This document shows positions 52,113 through 62,008 of a DNA stretch of 64,000 bases, one piece after another. A model generated the notes under the pieces. The model was not told where the DNA came from and did not search any database. It worked only from the letters and a program-made list of their open reading frames with translations. How positions within the stretch are numbered: the stretch's first letter is position 1; each line of letters opens with the position of its first letter. Source of the DNA: Taibaiella sp. (GTDB lineage Bacteria > Bacteroidota > Bacteroidia > Chitinophagales > Chitinophagaceae); the NCBI GenBank assembly GCA_019638495.1, contig JAHBTQ010000004.1, positions 1-64,000 on the forward strand. The letters run 5' to 3'. The position numbers and the translations under genes were made by a program.

Positions 52113-52222
52113 GCTTCCGTTTTACTTCCGCTCTGCTTCCGTTTTACTTCCGCTCTGCTTCCGTTTTACTTCCGCTCTGCTTCCGTTTTACTTCCGCTCT
52201 GCTTCCGTTTTACTTCCGCTCT
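52113..52222 (+). repeat. Five 22-bp tandem repeats, shortened form of the 41-bp unit
   Basis: The unit GCTTCCGTTTTACTTCCGCT plus CT is exact in copies starting at 52113, 52135, 52157, 52179 and 52201. It equals the 41-bp unit lacking an internal 19-bp block that holds the inverted repeat. Confidence 0.9.
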
Positions 52223-52690
52223 GCTTCCGCCTTCGCCTACCGGCTACGGCGGACACGTCCGATTCTGCAACTTGCCTGGCGGCTACGGCGGACATGTCCA
52301 ATTGCGCCAACTGTCAGAACTACGATTCTTAGGATTAAAGGATGATAGGATTTCTGTTTTGTGGAGCGGAATAATTCGTTACTATGCCCGACCGCTCCAG
52401 AAAATGACAGATATACACTAAAGGTCATCATTAATGCAGCACGAGCCAAAACTAAAATCTATGACAATGCGAAAACAGGGGTATGACAAGAGGCTGGCGT
52501 TCTGTGATAGATTTTCTTTGGCGGTTGCAAACCGCCACCTTATGTGAGGCACGAGTTGGCCGGCACACATTTGGTACGCACCAAACTCGCGCCAGTGGAG
52601 AAACAAAGGCTCCCACACATATAAACATTTCCCGAACCCAAGTCTTTTAGCATTTTTTACGTCTTTTTATTCAGACAAATAGCTTGATTT

Positions 52691-52718
52691 TGTGGATGTT
52701 ATCTACACCCTATCCACA
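52691..52718. other. DnaA-box-like cluster upstream of gyrA
   Basis: Three 9-mers resemble TTATCCACA: TGTGGATGT (52691-52699, reverse, two differences), TTATCTACA (52699-52707, one difference) and CTATCCACA (52710-52718, one difference). They lie in an AT-rich stretch before gyrA. Whether this is part of an origin is open. Confidence 0.3.
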
Positions 52719-52776
52719 CAACGTTTTTAACGTTATAAATGGGTGCTTTTTCGTCGGTTTTACGGGGTTAAAAGGT

Positions 52777-52784
52777 TATATTTG
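52777..52784 (+). promoter_or_regulatory. -7 promoter element of gyrA
   Basis: TATATTTG at 52777-52784 fits the consensus, 24 bases before the ATG at 52809. A good -33 element is not obvious. Confidence 0.55.
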
Positions 52785-52808
52785 CGGTTCTTATCTTTAA
52801 AATAATTT

Positions 52809-55484
52809 ATGGATCAAAATAACGAGGAACTGCTTCCGCAGGAATCGTCGGGGGATACGAATAAAATCATCCCTGTAAACATCGAAGAGCAGATGAAAAC
52901 GGCCTACATCGACTATTCGATGTCGGTGATAGTGGGCCGTGCCCTGCCAGATGTGCGTGATGGACTGAAGCCGGTGCACAGGCGTGTGCTTTTTGCCATG
53001 CACGAACTAGGCAACACCTTTAACAAACCTTATAAAAAGTGTGCGCGTATCGTGGGTGAGGTACTGGGTAAGTATCACCCGCACGGCGACACAGCGGTAT
53101 ATGATGCCATGGTGCGTATGGCACAGCCATGGAGCATGCGCTACATGCTGGTAGACGGACAGGGTAACTATGGTAGCCAGGATGGTGACAACCCGGCGGC
53201 AATGCGTTATACAGAAGCACGCATGCTGCGCCTGGGCGAGGCCATGATGGACGACATAGACAAAGAAACAGTGGACTTCTCCCTGAACTTTGACGACTCG
53301 CTGCAAGAGCCTACCGTGCTGCCTACACGCATACCCAACCTGCTGGTAAACGGCTCGTCGGGCATAGCCGTAGGTATGGCTACCAACATGATGCCGCACA
53401 ACCTGACAGAGGTGATAGACGGCTGCCTGGCCTATATTGACAATCGCGACATAACGATAGACGAGCTGATGAAGTTCGTAAAGGCGCCAGACTTCCCTAC
53501 GGGTGGTATTATCTATGGCATAGAGGGCATTAAGGCCGGCATGCACACCGGCCGTGGCCGTGTAGTGCTGCGCGGCAAAGTGACCGTAGAAACTACCAAG
53601 AGTGGCAAAGAACAAATAGTGATCACTGAGGTGCCTTACCAGGTAAGCCGCGATGCGCTGGCTGAAAAGATAGGCGCACTGGTGAACAATAAGATAATCG
53701 AGGGCATCACCCACGTTGCCAACGAATCGAATAAAGAGGGCACACGTATCGTAGTGGAACTGCGCCGCGACGCGGTAGCACAGGTTATCATCAACCAGCT
53801 ATACAAGTACAGTGAGCTGCAGACATCCTACGGTATCAACAATGTGGCGCTGGTGAATGGCCGTCCACGTACGCTGAACCTGAAAGACCTGATATCTGAG
53901 TTTATTTCCTTCCGCCACGAGGTGGTGGTGCGCCGCACACAGTACGAACTTAAGGAGGCGAAGAAACGCGCGCACATATTGGAGGGCTACCTGATAGCGC
54001 TGGATCACCTGGACGAGGTGATAAAACTCATCAGGGCATCTTCTACTCCGGACATAGCGAAGGATGGCCTGATGACCAACTTCGGCATGACGGAGATACA
54101 GGCCAAGGCGGTACTGGAACTGCGCCTGCAGCGCCTTACCGGCATGGAGCGCGACAAGATTCGTGAGGAGCATGCTGAGCTGATGAAGCTGATAGCACAC
54201 CTGGAGGCAATATTGGGCGATGAAGCACTGCGTTACCAGATAATAAAAGACGAACTGGCTGATGTGCAGAAACGCTTTGGCGATGAGCGCAAGAGCGAGA
54301 TCCACTACATGGCCGACGAGATGAGCATCGAAGACCTGATAGAGAAGGAAGATGTGGTGATAACGGTGAGCCACCTTGGCTACATCAAGCGCACATCTGC
54401 GGCAGAATATCGCGCTCAACGTCGCGGTGGCCGCGGTGCCATGGGGGGGCGCACACGTGATGAGGACTATATTGAGCATCTCTTCATTGCGTCTACGCAC
54501 CATACCCTCATGTTCTTTACCGAAAAAGGACGCTGTTTCTGGCTGAAGGTGTACGAGATACCGGAGGCTGACAAGAACGGCAAAGGTCGTGCCATACAGA
54601 ACATGATACAGATTCCGCCGGACGACAAGATTCGCACGGTGATAGATGTGCCGAAGCTGAATGATGAGGAGTTTGTGAACAGGCACAGCGTGGTACTATG
54701 TACCAAGAAGGGCATCATCAAGAAGACAAGGCTCGAAGACTTTAGCCGTCCACGCTCTACAGGGGTAAACGCTATAACCATTGAAGAAGGCGACCGCCTG
54801 CTGGATGTATCGCTCTCTGAAAATAACGAGTGCTACATAATGATGGCGGTGAAGAGCGGACGCGCGGTATGCTTCCCCGATGACAAGGTGCGCCCAACAG
54901 GCCGCGGAGCCATTGGCGTATTTGGTATAGAACTGGAAAACGATGAGGACGAAGTGACCGGTATGATCTGCCTTCCTAAGAAGGACATCAACAAGCAGAT
55001 ACTAGTCGTTTCTGAAAACGGGCTGGGCAAACGCACACCTTTCCTTCAGGAAGCTACAGAAGCTGAGATCAAAGAAGAATCGGGCAACCTGGTAGATATA
55101 ACAGACGAAGAAGGCAACACGAAGAAATACATCCTGAGCTACCGCATTACGAACCGCGGAGGCAAGGGCGTAAAGACCATCAACATTACAGAAAAAACCG
55201 GAGCGCTGGTGGGACTGCTGAGTGTGGAAGAAAAGGATGACCTGATGATAACATGCGAATCGGGTGTTACGATCCGCATGAAGGTGGAATCAATCAGGGA
55301 AGCCGGACGCGCTACACAAGGCGTAAAGCTGATAAACATTGACGAAGGCGACAAGATTGCGGCAATAGCTGCCATTCGCGAGCAGGAAGAGGAAGAAAAT
55401 ACCGATGAAGCTGCGGAAGGGCAAGAAGGAGCAGGGGGAGCGGAAAGCGCCAAGCAAAGTGAGGATAATACCCCTTCTGAATAG
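52809..55484 (+). CDS. gyrA: DNA gyrase subunit A
   Basis: The 891-residue protein has the GyrA N-terminal breakage-reunion domain with the active-site Tyr in [10 protein letters not shown], and the quinolone region [17 protein letters not shown], where the Ser of E. coli GyrA is replaced by Thr and the Asp is kept. The C-terminal domain carries the GyrA box RRGGRG (about residue 540) and wraps DNA, which identifies it as gyrase and not ParC. The C-terminal tail is acidic ([18 protein letters not shown]). GyrA with GyrB introduces negative supercoils. The gene stands after a promoter with TATATTTG, and a TPR gene follows 54 bases later. Confidence 0.97.
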   Translation: MDQNNEELLPQESSGDTNKIIPVNIEEQMKTAYIDYSMSVIVGRALPDVRDGLKPVHRRVLFAMHELGNTFNKPYKKCARIVGEVLGKYHPHGDTAVYDAMVRMAQPWSMRYMLVDGQGNYGSQDGDNPAAMRYTEARMLRLGEAMMDDIDKETVDFSLNFDDSLQEPTVLPTRIPNLLVNGSSGIAVGMATNMMPHNLTEVIDGCLAYIDNRDITIDELMKFVKAPDFPTGGIIYGIEGIKAGMHTGRGRVVLRGKVTVETTKSGKEQIVITEVPYQVSRDALAEKIGALVNNKIIEGITHVANESNKEGTRIVVELRRDAVAQVIINQLYKYSELQTSYGINNVALVNGRPRTLNLKDLISEFISFRHEVVVRRTQYELKEAKKRAHILEGYLIALDHLDEVIKLIRASSTPDIAKDGLMTNFGMTEIQAKAVLELRLQRLTGMERDKIREEHAELMKLIAHLEAILGDEALRYQIIKDELADVQKRFGDERKSEIHYMADEMSIEDLIEKEDVVITVSHLGYIKRTSAAEYRAQRRGGRGAMGGRTRDEDYIEHLFIASTHHTLMFFTEKGRCFWLKVYEIPEADKNGKGRAIQNMIQIPPDDKIRTVIDVPKLNDEEFVNRHSVVLCTKKGIIKKTRLEDFSRPRSTGVNAITIEEGDRLLDVSLSENNECYIMMAVKSGRAVCFPDDKVRPTGRGAIGVFGIELENDEDEVTGMICLPKKDINKQILVVSENGLGKRTPFLQEATEAEIKEESGNLVDITDEEGNTKKYILSYRITNRGGKGVKTINITEKTGALVGLLSVEEKDDLMITCESGVTIRMKVESIREAGRATQGVKLINIDEGDKIAAIAAIREQEEEENTDEAAEGQEGAGGAESAKQSEDNTPSE

Positions 55485-55538
55485 AACAAATATTATAAAC
55501 TTCGAAATAAAAAACGCAATTTGCGGTAGTAACAAGCG

Positions 55539-56819
55539 ATGGAAATGAAAAAAGTAATACTGGTAGCGGGCACCCTGGCATTGGCCGCGCCAACTATGGC
55601 ACAGGACAAGTATGTGGTATCGGCCAACATAGCCATGAAGAACCAAAACGTGGAGGAGGCAAAGACGGAGATAGACAAGGCTATGCAGAGTCCTGAAACA
55701 AAGGAGAAGCCGAAAGCACTTTTTGCAAAGGCGCAGATCTACTTTATGCTGCAAGACGCAGAGAAATATAAGGCAAGCAATCCCTACAGGGAGGGCCTGG
55801 CAGCAGCAGTGAAACTGGCCGAAACAAAGCCTGACTACGAAAAAGCCACAGTTGACAACATGCTGTTGCGCGGCGCATTTATGTCATACAATGACGGCAT
55901 AAGGGACTACAACGAAAAAAGGTACAGCGAGTCTGTGGAGAACATGAAAACGGTGGTGAAGATCTATGACATGGGTGCCGGTGGTCGCCGTTTTGACAAA
56001 ATGTCGGGCAACTACAAAGCGCAGTTTGACACTGTAGCGGCAGATGCACAGCTCACGATGGCAAATGCAGCTTATTTCTCAGGCAATATGAATGAGGCTA
56101 TTCCATTGCTGATAAAAGTGAAGAGCAATCCCATTCGTCGTGTACCTTCTGTTTACGAATGCCTCATAGATGCGTATGCCAAGACCGGCAATTCTGCCCA
56201 GGAAGTTGCGACAATTGACGAAGCGCGCAAAACATTCCCCAATGACGTAACTATACGTAATACAGAGCTCAACTATTACATTAAGGCGGGCAGGCTGGAT
56301 GAACTGGCGAAGAAACTGGAGGAAGCAGCGGCACGCGAACCAAACAACTCTGACATCCTATTTAACATTGCTACTGCCTACCTGAGCATGGCAAATCCTA
56401 AAGACGGCAAAAAGCCTGCAAACGCTGCTGAACTGTACTCTAAATCGGAAGATGCGTTTCAGCGTGCACTGAAGATATCTCCGGACAATGCCGGTTTCAA
56501 CTACAACTTCGGAGCGCTCTACTTTAACCAGGCTACCGACTATAACGACCAGATAAACGCTATTACCGGCTCGTCTGCAGCAGACCAGAAAAAATATGAC
56601 GAACTAAAAGCAAAACGTGACGGCTTGTTTGCCAAGGCCACACCTTTCTTTGAAAAGGCGTTTACCGTGCTAAGCCCTAATGAAGACAAGCTGAAAGGCG
56701 AAGACCTGAAGACTTATAAGTCTACACTCACGGCACTGAACAAGATATATGTGCTGCAGAGCAAAATGGACAAGGCTGCAGACATGAAAAAGCGCCTGGA
56801 ACTGGTGAATATGTACTAA
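55539..56819 (+). CDS. Periplasmic TPR-repeat protein
   Basis: The 426-residue protein has a signal peptide (ending APTMAQD) and helical TPR-like repeats over most of its length: QDAEKYKASNPYREGLAAAV, AAYFSGNMNEAIPLLIKVKS, AQEVATIDEARKTFPNDVTI, and PNNSDILFNIATAYLSMANP. TPR proteins act as scaffolds for protein partners; none is evident. A second in-frame ATG (55545) would remove two residues. It follows gyrA in the same direction and may share its transcript, since no terminator is seen in the 54-base gap. A bidirectional hairpin ends the unit. Confidence 0.85.
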   Translation: MEMKKVILVAGTLALAAPTMAQDKYVVSANIAMKNQNVEEAKTEIDKAMQSPETKEKPKALFAKAQIYFMLQDAEKYKASNPYREGLAAAVKLAETKPDYEKATVDNMLLRGAFMSYNDGIRDYNEKRYSESVENMKTVVKIYDMGAGGRRFDKMSGNYKAQFDTVAADAQLTMANAAYFSGNMNEAIPLLIKVKSNPIRRVPSVYECLIDAYAKTGNSAQEVATIDEARKTFPNDVTIRNTELNYYIKAGRLDELAKKLEEAAAREPNNSDILFNIATAYLSMANPKDGKKPANAAELYSKSEDAFQRALKISPDNAGFNYNFGALYFNQATDYNDQINAITGSSAADQKKYDELKAKRDGLFAKATPFFEKAFTVLSPNEDKLKGEDLKTYKSTLTALNKIYVLQSKMDKAADMKKRLELVNMY

Positions 56820-56840
56820 TAGAAAAGTCGAAAAAATGTA

Positions 56841-56871
56841 GAAGCCACCTCAAAAGGGTGGCTTCATTTTT
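56841..56871. terminator. Bidirectional terminator
   Basis: GAAGCCACC (56841-56849) pairs with GGTGGCTTC (56857-56865) with A-rich and T-rich flanks on both sides, between the TPR gene and the convergent acyltransferase gene. Confidence 0.85.
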
Positions 56872-56873
56872 TA

Positions 56874-57821
56874 TTATGACGTCGCAGGCCGCTTGTGTTT
56901 CCAGCGCTTGTGCGACCACAGCCATATTGTGGGGTCTTCCAGAATGTCCTTTTCAAGCCTGCGGGTATGCAACTCTGATATCTCACCGGTGGCAGTCCTG
57001 GACGGCTCGGATACAAGCAACTCAGCAAAAAGTTTGTAATAGCCCCTTTTTACTCTTTTAATTGTTACGTAGACGATAGGTAGGTCCAGCTTCTTAGAAA
57101 TTATTTCCGTGCCCCAGAAAACGGGCGTCTCCTGGTGGAGGAACGTGGTCCAATAGGCATTCTCAGGCATAGGTGTCTGGTCTGCAATGAATGCAGTAGC
57201 GTTTACGCCGGCCTGCTTGTTACTGAGCATTTCCCTAAAGGTGTTTTTCATTGGGATCAACTTATTGCCAAAGCGGGTGCGCATGCGGTACATAAGGCCG
57301 TCAAAGTGCTTATTGCCCAGCGGATGGTAGATGACATAAAGCTGTTGCAGACACTCAAGCGCAAACGTATTGCCTCCCCACTCCCAGTTACCATAGTGCC
57401 CCATTACCATAATGACGGACTGCTTTTTCTCTGCCAGCGAATTGAACAACTGTTTTGCAGCAGGATCGAAGCTGCAATGTCTCAACATCTTTGCCGGGCT
57501 GATGGTTAAGGTCTTAAAGGTTTCGATAAAGAGGTCGCACAAATAGCGAAAGAACCTTTCGCGTATTGCGAGCAGCTCTTTTTCAGTTTTACCGGGAAAT
57601 GAATTTCGAAGATTATTGAGCACCACGTCTTTACGGTAACCAATAACCGTGTAAAGCAGAAAAAAAACAAAATCGGAGAACAGGTAAAGCACAGGAAATG
57701 GCAATAGCGACAACAGGTAAATGAATGGAAGCGCTATGTAATATGCCAATGCCTTCAAGACTTGAGAATTTGCAACGGTAAAAGTAAGCAGAATGTCGGC
57801 ACAAATCTGGGATGAAGGCAC
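56874..57821 (-). CDS. LpxL/HtrB-like lysophospholipid acyltransferase
   Basis: The protein has the LpxL/HtrB pattern: a membrane-anchoring hydrophobic N-terminus (YYIALPFIYLLSLLPFPVLY), the catalytic HxxxxE motif in MGHYGNWEWGG, and the downstream GKHFDGLMYRMR and FIADQTP segments. Such enzymes add secondary acyl chains to lipid A from acyl-ACP at the inner membrane. It could also act on other lysolipids. The annotated ATG at 57821 gives 315 residues; a TTG at 57758 (LKALAYYIALP) would start directly at the hydrophobic helix as in homologues, so the start is uncertain. It is convergent with the TPR gene and shares the terminator. Confidence 0.87.
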   Translation of the reverse strand: MPSSQICADILLTFTVANSQVLKALAYYIALPFIYLLSLLPFPVLYLFSDFVFFLLYTVIGYRKDVVLNNLRNSFPGKTEKELLAIRERFFRYLCDLFIETFKTLTISPAKMLRHCSFDPAAKQLFNSLAEKKQSVIMVMGHYGNWEWGGNTFALECLQQLYVIYHPLGNKHFDGLMYRMRTRFGNKLIPMKNTFREMLSNKQAGVNATAFIADQTPMPENAYWTTFLHQETPVFWGTEIISKKLDLPIVYVTIKRVKRGYYKLFAELLVSEPSRTATGEISELHTRRLEKDILEDPTIWLWSHKRWKHKRPATS

Positions 57822-57887
57822 ACCTTTGCCTTGCCGTCGCTGTCTTTATGCGGAAGAATCTGTTAACTTTATCGGGCTGACTGAATA

Positions 57888-58415
57888 ATGAAAAGACTAC
57901 TTGCGGTTCTGATGGTGCTTGTGGTATGCGCCTGTAAGAAAGAGAAAACTCCCGACGTACCTGTTGTGCCTACACCAGAGGGTCCACTATCCAGGTTTAC
58001 CATTTCGTTTAACGGCAAAACTTATAATGAGGTCGAAGACGGAATTCATCCGGTTCGACTAGACACTGTTTTCAAGGGAAAGAACCCATCGACGGGCGCG
58101 ATGGAGTACCGACTCCAATTTTACTGGGAGACACGCAACCTGCTTATTACCATCGGGGGGCAAAAACCCGACAGCACCACTCCACTGGGCTCTTATACCA
58201 CCACCCTTTCCGGGAACGCATTACCTATACCTGTTTCTACCGCCAACACTATTACTGTATTCGGAGACACCACCCGGCCCTATGTTGGCGATGCGGCCTC
58301 AACAGTGACAGTAACATCATTCTCCGAAACAGAACTAAAGGGCACGCTGAACTTCACGCTGCATAATAGCGGCAACAGCTATCCTGCCACGGGCGAGTTT
58401 GAGTTCTACAAGTAG
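57888..58415 (+). CDS. Lipoprotein of unknown function
   Basis: The 175-residue product has a type II signal peptide with Cys16 (VLVVCAC) and then KKEKTPDVPVVPTPEGPLSR, a flexible proline-rich linker. The rest has alternating strands (FTISFNGKTYNEVEDGIHP, LQFYWETRNLLITIGGQKP) and ends GEFEFYK. A family was not recognised; such small beta-sandwich lipoproteins are typical of the Bacteroidota envelope. The gene lies divergent from the acyltransferase, 66 bases away, and convergent with the small ORF at 58416. Confidence 0.72.
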   Translation: MKRLLAVLMVLVVCACKKEKTPDVPVVPTPEGPLSRFTISFNGKTYNEVEDGIHPVRLDTVFKGKNPSTGAMEYRLQFYWETRNLLITIGGQKPDSTTPLGSYTTTLSGNALPIPVSTANTITVFGDTTRPYVGDAASTVTVTSFSETELKGTLNFTLHNSGNSYPATGEFEFYK

Positions 58416-58610
58416 TTAAAGGCTTGCGGCTAACCTGAGAATATTGGCAACCACTTCCGGTCGCGGCTGAAGGAGGTCGCTGGACAGGTCTTCGATGATG
58501 CGCTTTTCTTCCCGAAGGATAGAAATGTGCTCATTGGCCGAAGCGACAAGGCTACGCTGGGAGTCAGGAAAGTGTTTTGTAGTAAGTTTCTTGTGTATAG
58601 TTTTATCCAT
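58416..58610 (-). CDS. Small hypothetical protein
   Basis: The 64-residue product begins MDKTIHKKLTTKHFPDSQRS and continues with a helical stretch (ASANEHISILREEKRIIEDL). It has no signal peptide. I chose the ATG at 58610 because the first 14 codons of the longer frame are not supported by composition. The amphipathic helix pattern and start context make it more gene-like than the chance frames around it, but no family is recognised. Its stop abuts the stop of the lipoprotein gene with no gap. Confidence 0.5.
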   Translation of the reverse strand: MDKTIHKKLTTKHFPDSQRSLVASANEHISILREEKRIIEDLSSDLLQPRPEVVANILRLAASL

Positions 58611-58749
58611 CGCAAATGATTGGTTTGATGAAAAAACGCCCGAATCTGCCAAATATTGCCTTCAGTACCGAAAATTAATGTTAAAGCCCCGATTGTTTTC
58701 CAACGATTGCAGGCGGAGTAAGTATTTTAGAAGACAGATTCCAGCATCG

Positions 58750-59658
58750 ATGAACACAATAGGCATAACAGGCGGTACAGGACTAATAGGCAGGCAGCTA
58801 TCTAAAATGCTGATTGCCAGGGGGTATGCGGTTACAATACTATCGCGACATCCCCGCGTCTCCGACCAAAAGGCCATTAAACAGGTACTTTTTGACGCAG
58901 AATCGGAAAAATGTGACAGCAACGCACTGGCGCAGCTAACCGGAGTAATACACCTCGCAGGCGAGCCTGTAGCAGGGAAACGGTGGACCAAGGCGCAAAA
59001 AAGCAAGATCTTTGATAGCCGGGTAGCTGGCACAAAGTTCCTGGTGGACCAGCTTCGCGAGCATGCGCCTCTTTGCAAGACGCTTGTTGCCGCCTCTGCC
59101 ATTGGCTACTATGGTGCTGACAAACCCGGTCAAAGCCCGTTTAGCGAGCAGGACCCGAATGCCGAAGATTTCCTGGGGAGCACATGCCGTGCCTGGGAGG
59201 CAGCAGCGAATGCCGCTGAAGGCTTTTCACGGGTGGCGCTGCTGCGCACGGGTATTGTTCTGTCGGGCGAGGGCGGAGCGTTCAAAGAATTTGTGAGGAC
59301 CTTGCCGCTAAGAGTGCTCCCAATTCTTAGTACCGGCAGGCAGGTAATAAGCTGGATTCACATTGAGGACATGGCATCGATGTATCTGTACGCACTGGAA
59401 AACCCTGATATGCACGGGCCGTATAACGCTGTGGCACCTAATCCGGTTTCGAACCAAACACTTATGAAAACCATCGGGCAACACCATGGCGGCCCTCATT
59501 TCTATCCACGAGTGCCAGCGGTAGCCTTACGCATAGCCCTCGGCGAGATGAGCGTGGAGGTGCTGAAGAGTTGCACCGTAAGTGCTGAAAAGATACAATC
59601 TACCGGCTTCCGGTTTCGTTACAGCGACATCAAGTCAGCAGTGAGCAGCCTGATTTGA
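58750..59658 (+). CDS. TIGR01777-type NAD(P)-dependent epimerase (SDR39U1-like)
   Basis: The start at 58750 (MNTIGITGGTGLIGRQLSKM) gives the Rossmann fold directly, with GGTGLIG at residues 8-14; the frame is open further upstream without similarity. The 302-residue protein has VIHLAGEPVAGKRWTKAQK, VAASAIGYYGAD, FSRVALLRTGIVLSGEGGA and WIHIEDMASMYLYAL, all typical of the TIGR01777 family (YfcH-like). Its substrate is unknown; the Tyr of SAIGYYG is in the position of the usual catalytic residue. The end of the gene is convergent with the metalloprotease gene, 3 bases away. Confidence 0.9.
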   Translation: MNTIGITGGTGLIGRQLSKMLIARGYAVTILSRHPRVSDQKAIKQVLFDAESEKCDSNALAQLTGVIHLAGEPVAGKRWTKAQKSKIFDSRVAGTKFLVDQLREHAPLCKTLVAASAIGYYGADKPGQSPFSEQDPNAEDFLGSTCRAWEAAANAAEGFSRVALLRTGIVLSGEGGAFKEFVRTLPLRVLPILSTGRQVISWIHIEDMASMYLYALENPDMHGPYNAVAPNPVSNQTLMKTIGQHHGGPHFYPRVPAVALRIALGEMSVEVLKSCTVSAEKIQSTGFRFRYSDIKSAVSSLI

Positions 59659-59661
59659 CGA

Positions 59662-61896
59662 CTACTGCACCACGATCCGCCTAATTGACGTACGATTACC
59701 GCTGTCTACAAACTTCAGGATATACACACCCCGTGCCCAGGTATGAATCTGCAGGTCAGTATTGCCGGTAATTTCTCCTTCCCATTGCTGCTTGCCTATA
59801 GCGTTATACGCCGCCATCTTTATCGGGTTGGTATTATCAGACGCAATGTGCAGTACATGCGATGCCGGCACCGGAGATATTTTCAGTGACAAGTCAAAGT
59901 TCCTGGTTACCCGGAAGTCTTTGGTATTGACATTAAAAAAGATGTTGCCAACGGACTTTATCATAAATCGTGCCGCTGTTATGTTGGAGTCGGGATTGGG
60001 TATCGTGACGTTTGCTGATCCTGTATTAGGGAAAGTGCCCAACAGGAAGGGCCATGTTTTACCCCCGTCCGGCGACATATAGATCTCTACATTCGTTACG
60101 CTTATCGGGGCGTTGTTAGTGCCAGCCACGGTCCAGGAAACCTGCTGATTGCTGTAGCCCTGGTAGTCCAGGCCACTTGTGTTCTGGCTGGTAACGGAGA
60201 AGCCCGTGGTGCCAGAGGCAACCACATCTATATGCACTGTGTCGTCTGCCATCGTAAAGCAGCCGTACTGCCCCTTCAGGCTACGCGCGGTAAGACGGAA
60301 GGTTAGGTATCGCGACTCCTCTGGGAGTTTTTCACCGGATGCCTTGTCTACCGTATCATTCCTGGTTATGCCTTTCAGCATTAGCTTTTCGCTGGGAAAC
60401 ATACGCTTTGATGACTGAGTTGGCGGGAATGAACGAAACAGTGGCCCATACACGGATGTAGCAGCCTGGGTGCGACCAAAATCGCCGGTATTCCACTGCT
60501 CCCAGCAATAGGAGATGTCCGCACCACCCGTAGAATCGTAAGCCTGGGGAGCGGTGAGTGCAAAAGGTGTAAGTGAGGGAATTGTATAAGTTGCCGCAAA
60601 AGCAGGAAGGCCGGGAGGCAGATTTCCGGTAGTAGCATGCTCAGCACATACATCACCGGGGCCATTAATATAAATAAACATCTGCCTTAGGCTGGAAGCA
60701 TGAAAATAGTCGTCGCTATGCGGCTGGATGTTATCAGGTGAGCAGATGCCGGCGTAAGCCATAATGGTGGAGCCGCTTCCCGGCTCAAACGCGCTCGCCT
60801 GGACAGCATTGGAGCCACAGGCATACGATTGATTGTTGTTAAATGTGTGGTCAGATCCAAACTCATGACCTATCTCGTGCGCCACATAGTCAATGTCAAA
60901 GCCATCGCCCGTAGGGTTCTCACTACCGGTTACACTCTGCGCCTTCAAAGTCGCCCTACAAACAACACCAACCTGCGAAAGGCCACCCGCCCCGGTGCTG
61001 AAGGCATGGCCTATATCATAGTTGGCACTACCTATCACTGCATCGCACAGTGCCTGGTTTGCGCTCATCAGCCCACCAGCGCTTTCGTTGTACAGGCTAA
61101 CGGGATCGGACCCGGAGGATGAGGTAAAGATGAGTGCATCTTCGTTTGGCACAAATTGCATGGTCACTGCCAGCTCCCGCTCATAGACCCCGTTTACGCG
61201 GTTCATGGTCGTGGTCATTTTGCTGAGTACCTGCTCCTTGGTTGGAGAAGTGGTCCCCGTTGCCTTTTGAGCATATTGCCAGGTACAAGATATTGCCAGC
61301 CGATATTTACGCGAGGTATAGCCATTAAGTTGGCGCTCAACGGGCGCAGTGAGCTTTGCCGCCTGCTTTGCCGCAGAAGACACAGACTGGCACCCATGAG
61401 TAAGCCCGGGCGTCATGACCTCATCTGATTTGTAGTGCGCTGTGTAGTAGCCGTCATTTGCAGAGCTTGCAGGATCGACAAACGAGATGGAGGTACCATC
61501 AAATACCATAGCATGAAACCCATAAACAGTATGATCGACCTTTGCTGTGACGGTAGGGTCATCCACACACACGGCCGTAAAAGCACGGATGGAAGGATAA
61601 CGTGCTGCAAGTGCCGGAGGCAGCAATGTACTCTCAGAGACACGGAAAGAACGTACCGAACCATCGGGCATCGGAATGTCCAGTGTTGCAGGGCCACTCT
61701 GCCCGGCGGCAGGCTGAAAAGTGGTAGCCAGCGATGACGGATCGGTGTAATATACCGGTGCATTAGCCGGTATATGCGCGTTTTCACTAACAAGGCCGGG
61801 GCGCGCCGCGACCTTTGTCCAATTAATTTGTGCGTGGCACGGCAATGCTAAGCCGCCTGCCACCAGCAGGGCAATAAGCGTATAGGTTCTTCTCAT
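59662..61896 (-). CDS. Reprolysin-type T9SS metalloprotease
   Basis: The 744-residue protein has a signal peptide (ending GLALPCHAQ), a propeptide-like region (about residues 30-180), and a zinc metalloprotease domain with HEIGHEFGSDH at residues 340-350 (His340, His344, His350, Glu341), the metzincin pattern of reprolysins. A Met-turn-like STIMAYAGIC follows. Beta-rich domains lead to a T9SS type A sorting domain (LKISPVPASHVLHIASDN, GVYILKFVDSGNR). It would be a secreted or surface protease. It is the second of two related tandem genes on the same strand; the upstream copy lies about 110 bases away. Confidence 0.93.
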   Translation of the reverse strand: MRRTYTLIALLVAGGLALPCHAQINWTKVAARPGLVSENAHIPANAPVYYTDPSSLATTFQPAAGQSGPATLDIPMPDGSVRSFRVSESTLLPPALAARYPSIRAFTAVCVDDPTVTAKVDHTVYGFHAMVFDGTSISFVDPASSANDGYYTAHYKSDEVMTPGLTHGCQSVSSAAKQAAKLTAPVERQLNGYTSRKYRLAISCTWQYAQKATGTTSPTKEQVLSKMTTTMNRVNGVYERELAVTMQFVPNEDALIFTSSSGSDPVSLYNESAGGLMSANQALCDAVIGSANYDIGHAFSTGAGGLSQVGVVCRATLKAQSVTGSENPTGDGFDIDYVAHEIGHEFGSDHTFNNNQSYACGSNAVQASAFEPGSGSTIMAYAGICSPDNIQPHSDDYFHASSLRQMFIYINGPGDVCAEHATTGNLPPGLPAFAATYTIPSLTPFALTAPQAYDSTGGADISYCWEQWNTGDFGRTQAATSVYGPLFRSFPPTQSSKRMFPSEKLMLKGITRNDTVDKASGEKLPEESRYLTFRLTARSLKGQYGCFTMADDTVHIDVVASGTTGFSVTSQNTSGLDYQGYSNQQVSWTVAGTNNAPISVTNVEIYMSPDGGKTWPFLLGTFPNTGSANVTIPNPDSNITAARFMIKSVGNIFFNVNTKDFRVTRNFDLSLKISPVPASHVLHIASDNTNPIKMAAYNAIGKQQWEGEITGNTDLQIHTWARGVYILKFVDSGNRTSIRRIVVQ

Positions 61897-61949
61897 TCAG
61901 TAAGAATAAATCGCAATAGCAAGCGAATACGATTGTTACAAAAATAAAA

Positions 61950-61984
61950 AAAGCGCATGATGTTTCGAAGCCATCACGCGCTTT
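61950..61984 (-). terminator. Terminator between the two metalloprotease genes
   Basis: AAAGCGC-A-TGATG (61950-61962) pairs with CATCA-C-GCGCTTT (61972-61984) with one mismatch, and a run of T residues follows on the minus strand. It lies downstream of the right-hand metalloprotease gene. Confidence 0.82.
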
Positions 61985-62008
61985 GATATAATCCGGCTCC
62001 TGTCTTTA

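Larger units (their letters stand above)
51802..52808. other. 1-kb non-coding region between the synthase operon and gyrA
   Basis: No gene is supported. It holds the tandem arrays at 51908-52222, some CGGCTACGGCGGAC repeats at 52243-52300, and the gyrA upstream region. A 171-codon frame at 51906-52421 is a translation of the repeats (PLCFR, FYFRSA) and not a gene. Confidence 0.6.

Noticed and set aside
51908..52222. Possible CRISPR array
   Set aside because: The units follow each other directly with no unique spacers, and no cas genes are in the window.
51906..52421. 171-codon plus-strand frame through the tandem arrays
   Set aside because: It is a translation of the 41-bp and 22-bp DNA repeats (repeating FYFRSA and PLCFR) with no domain, signal or start context; the period of the repeats keeps frames open by chance.
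53799..54686. 295-codon frame opposite gyrA
   Set aside because: Mirror of gyrA coding; His/Tyr/Leu-rich composition typical of a third-position shadow.
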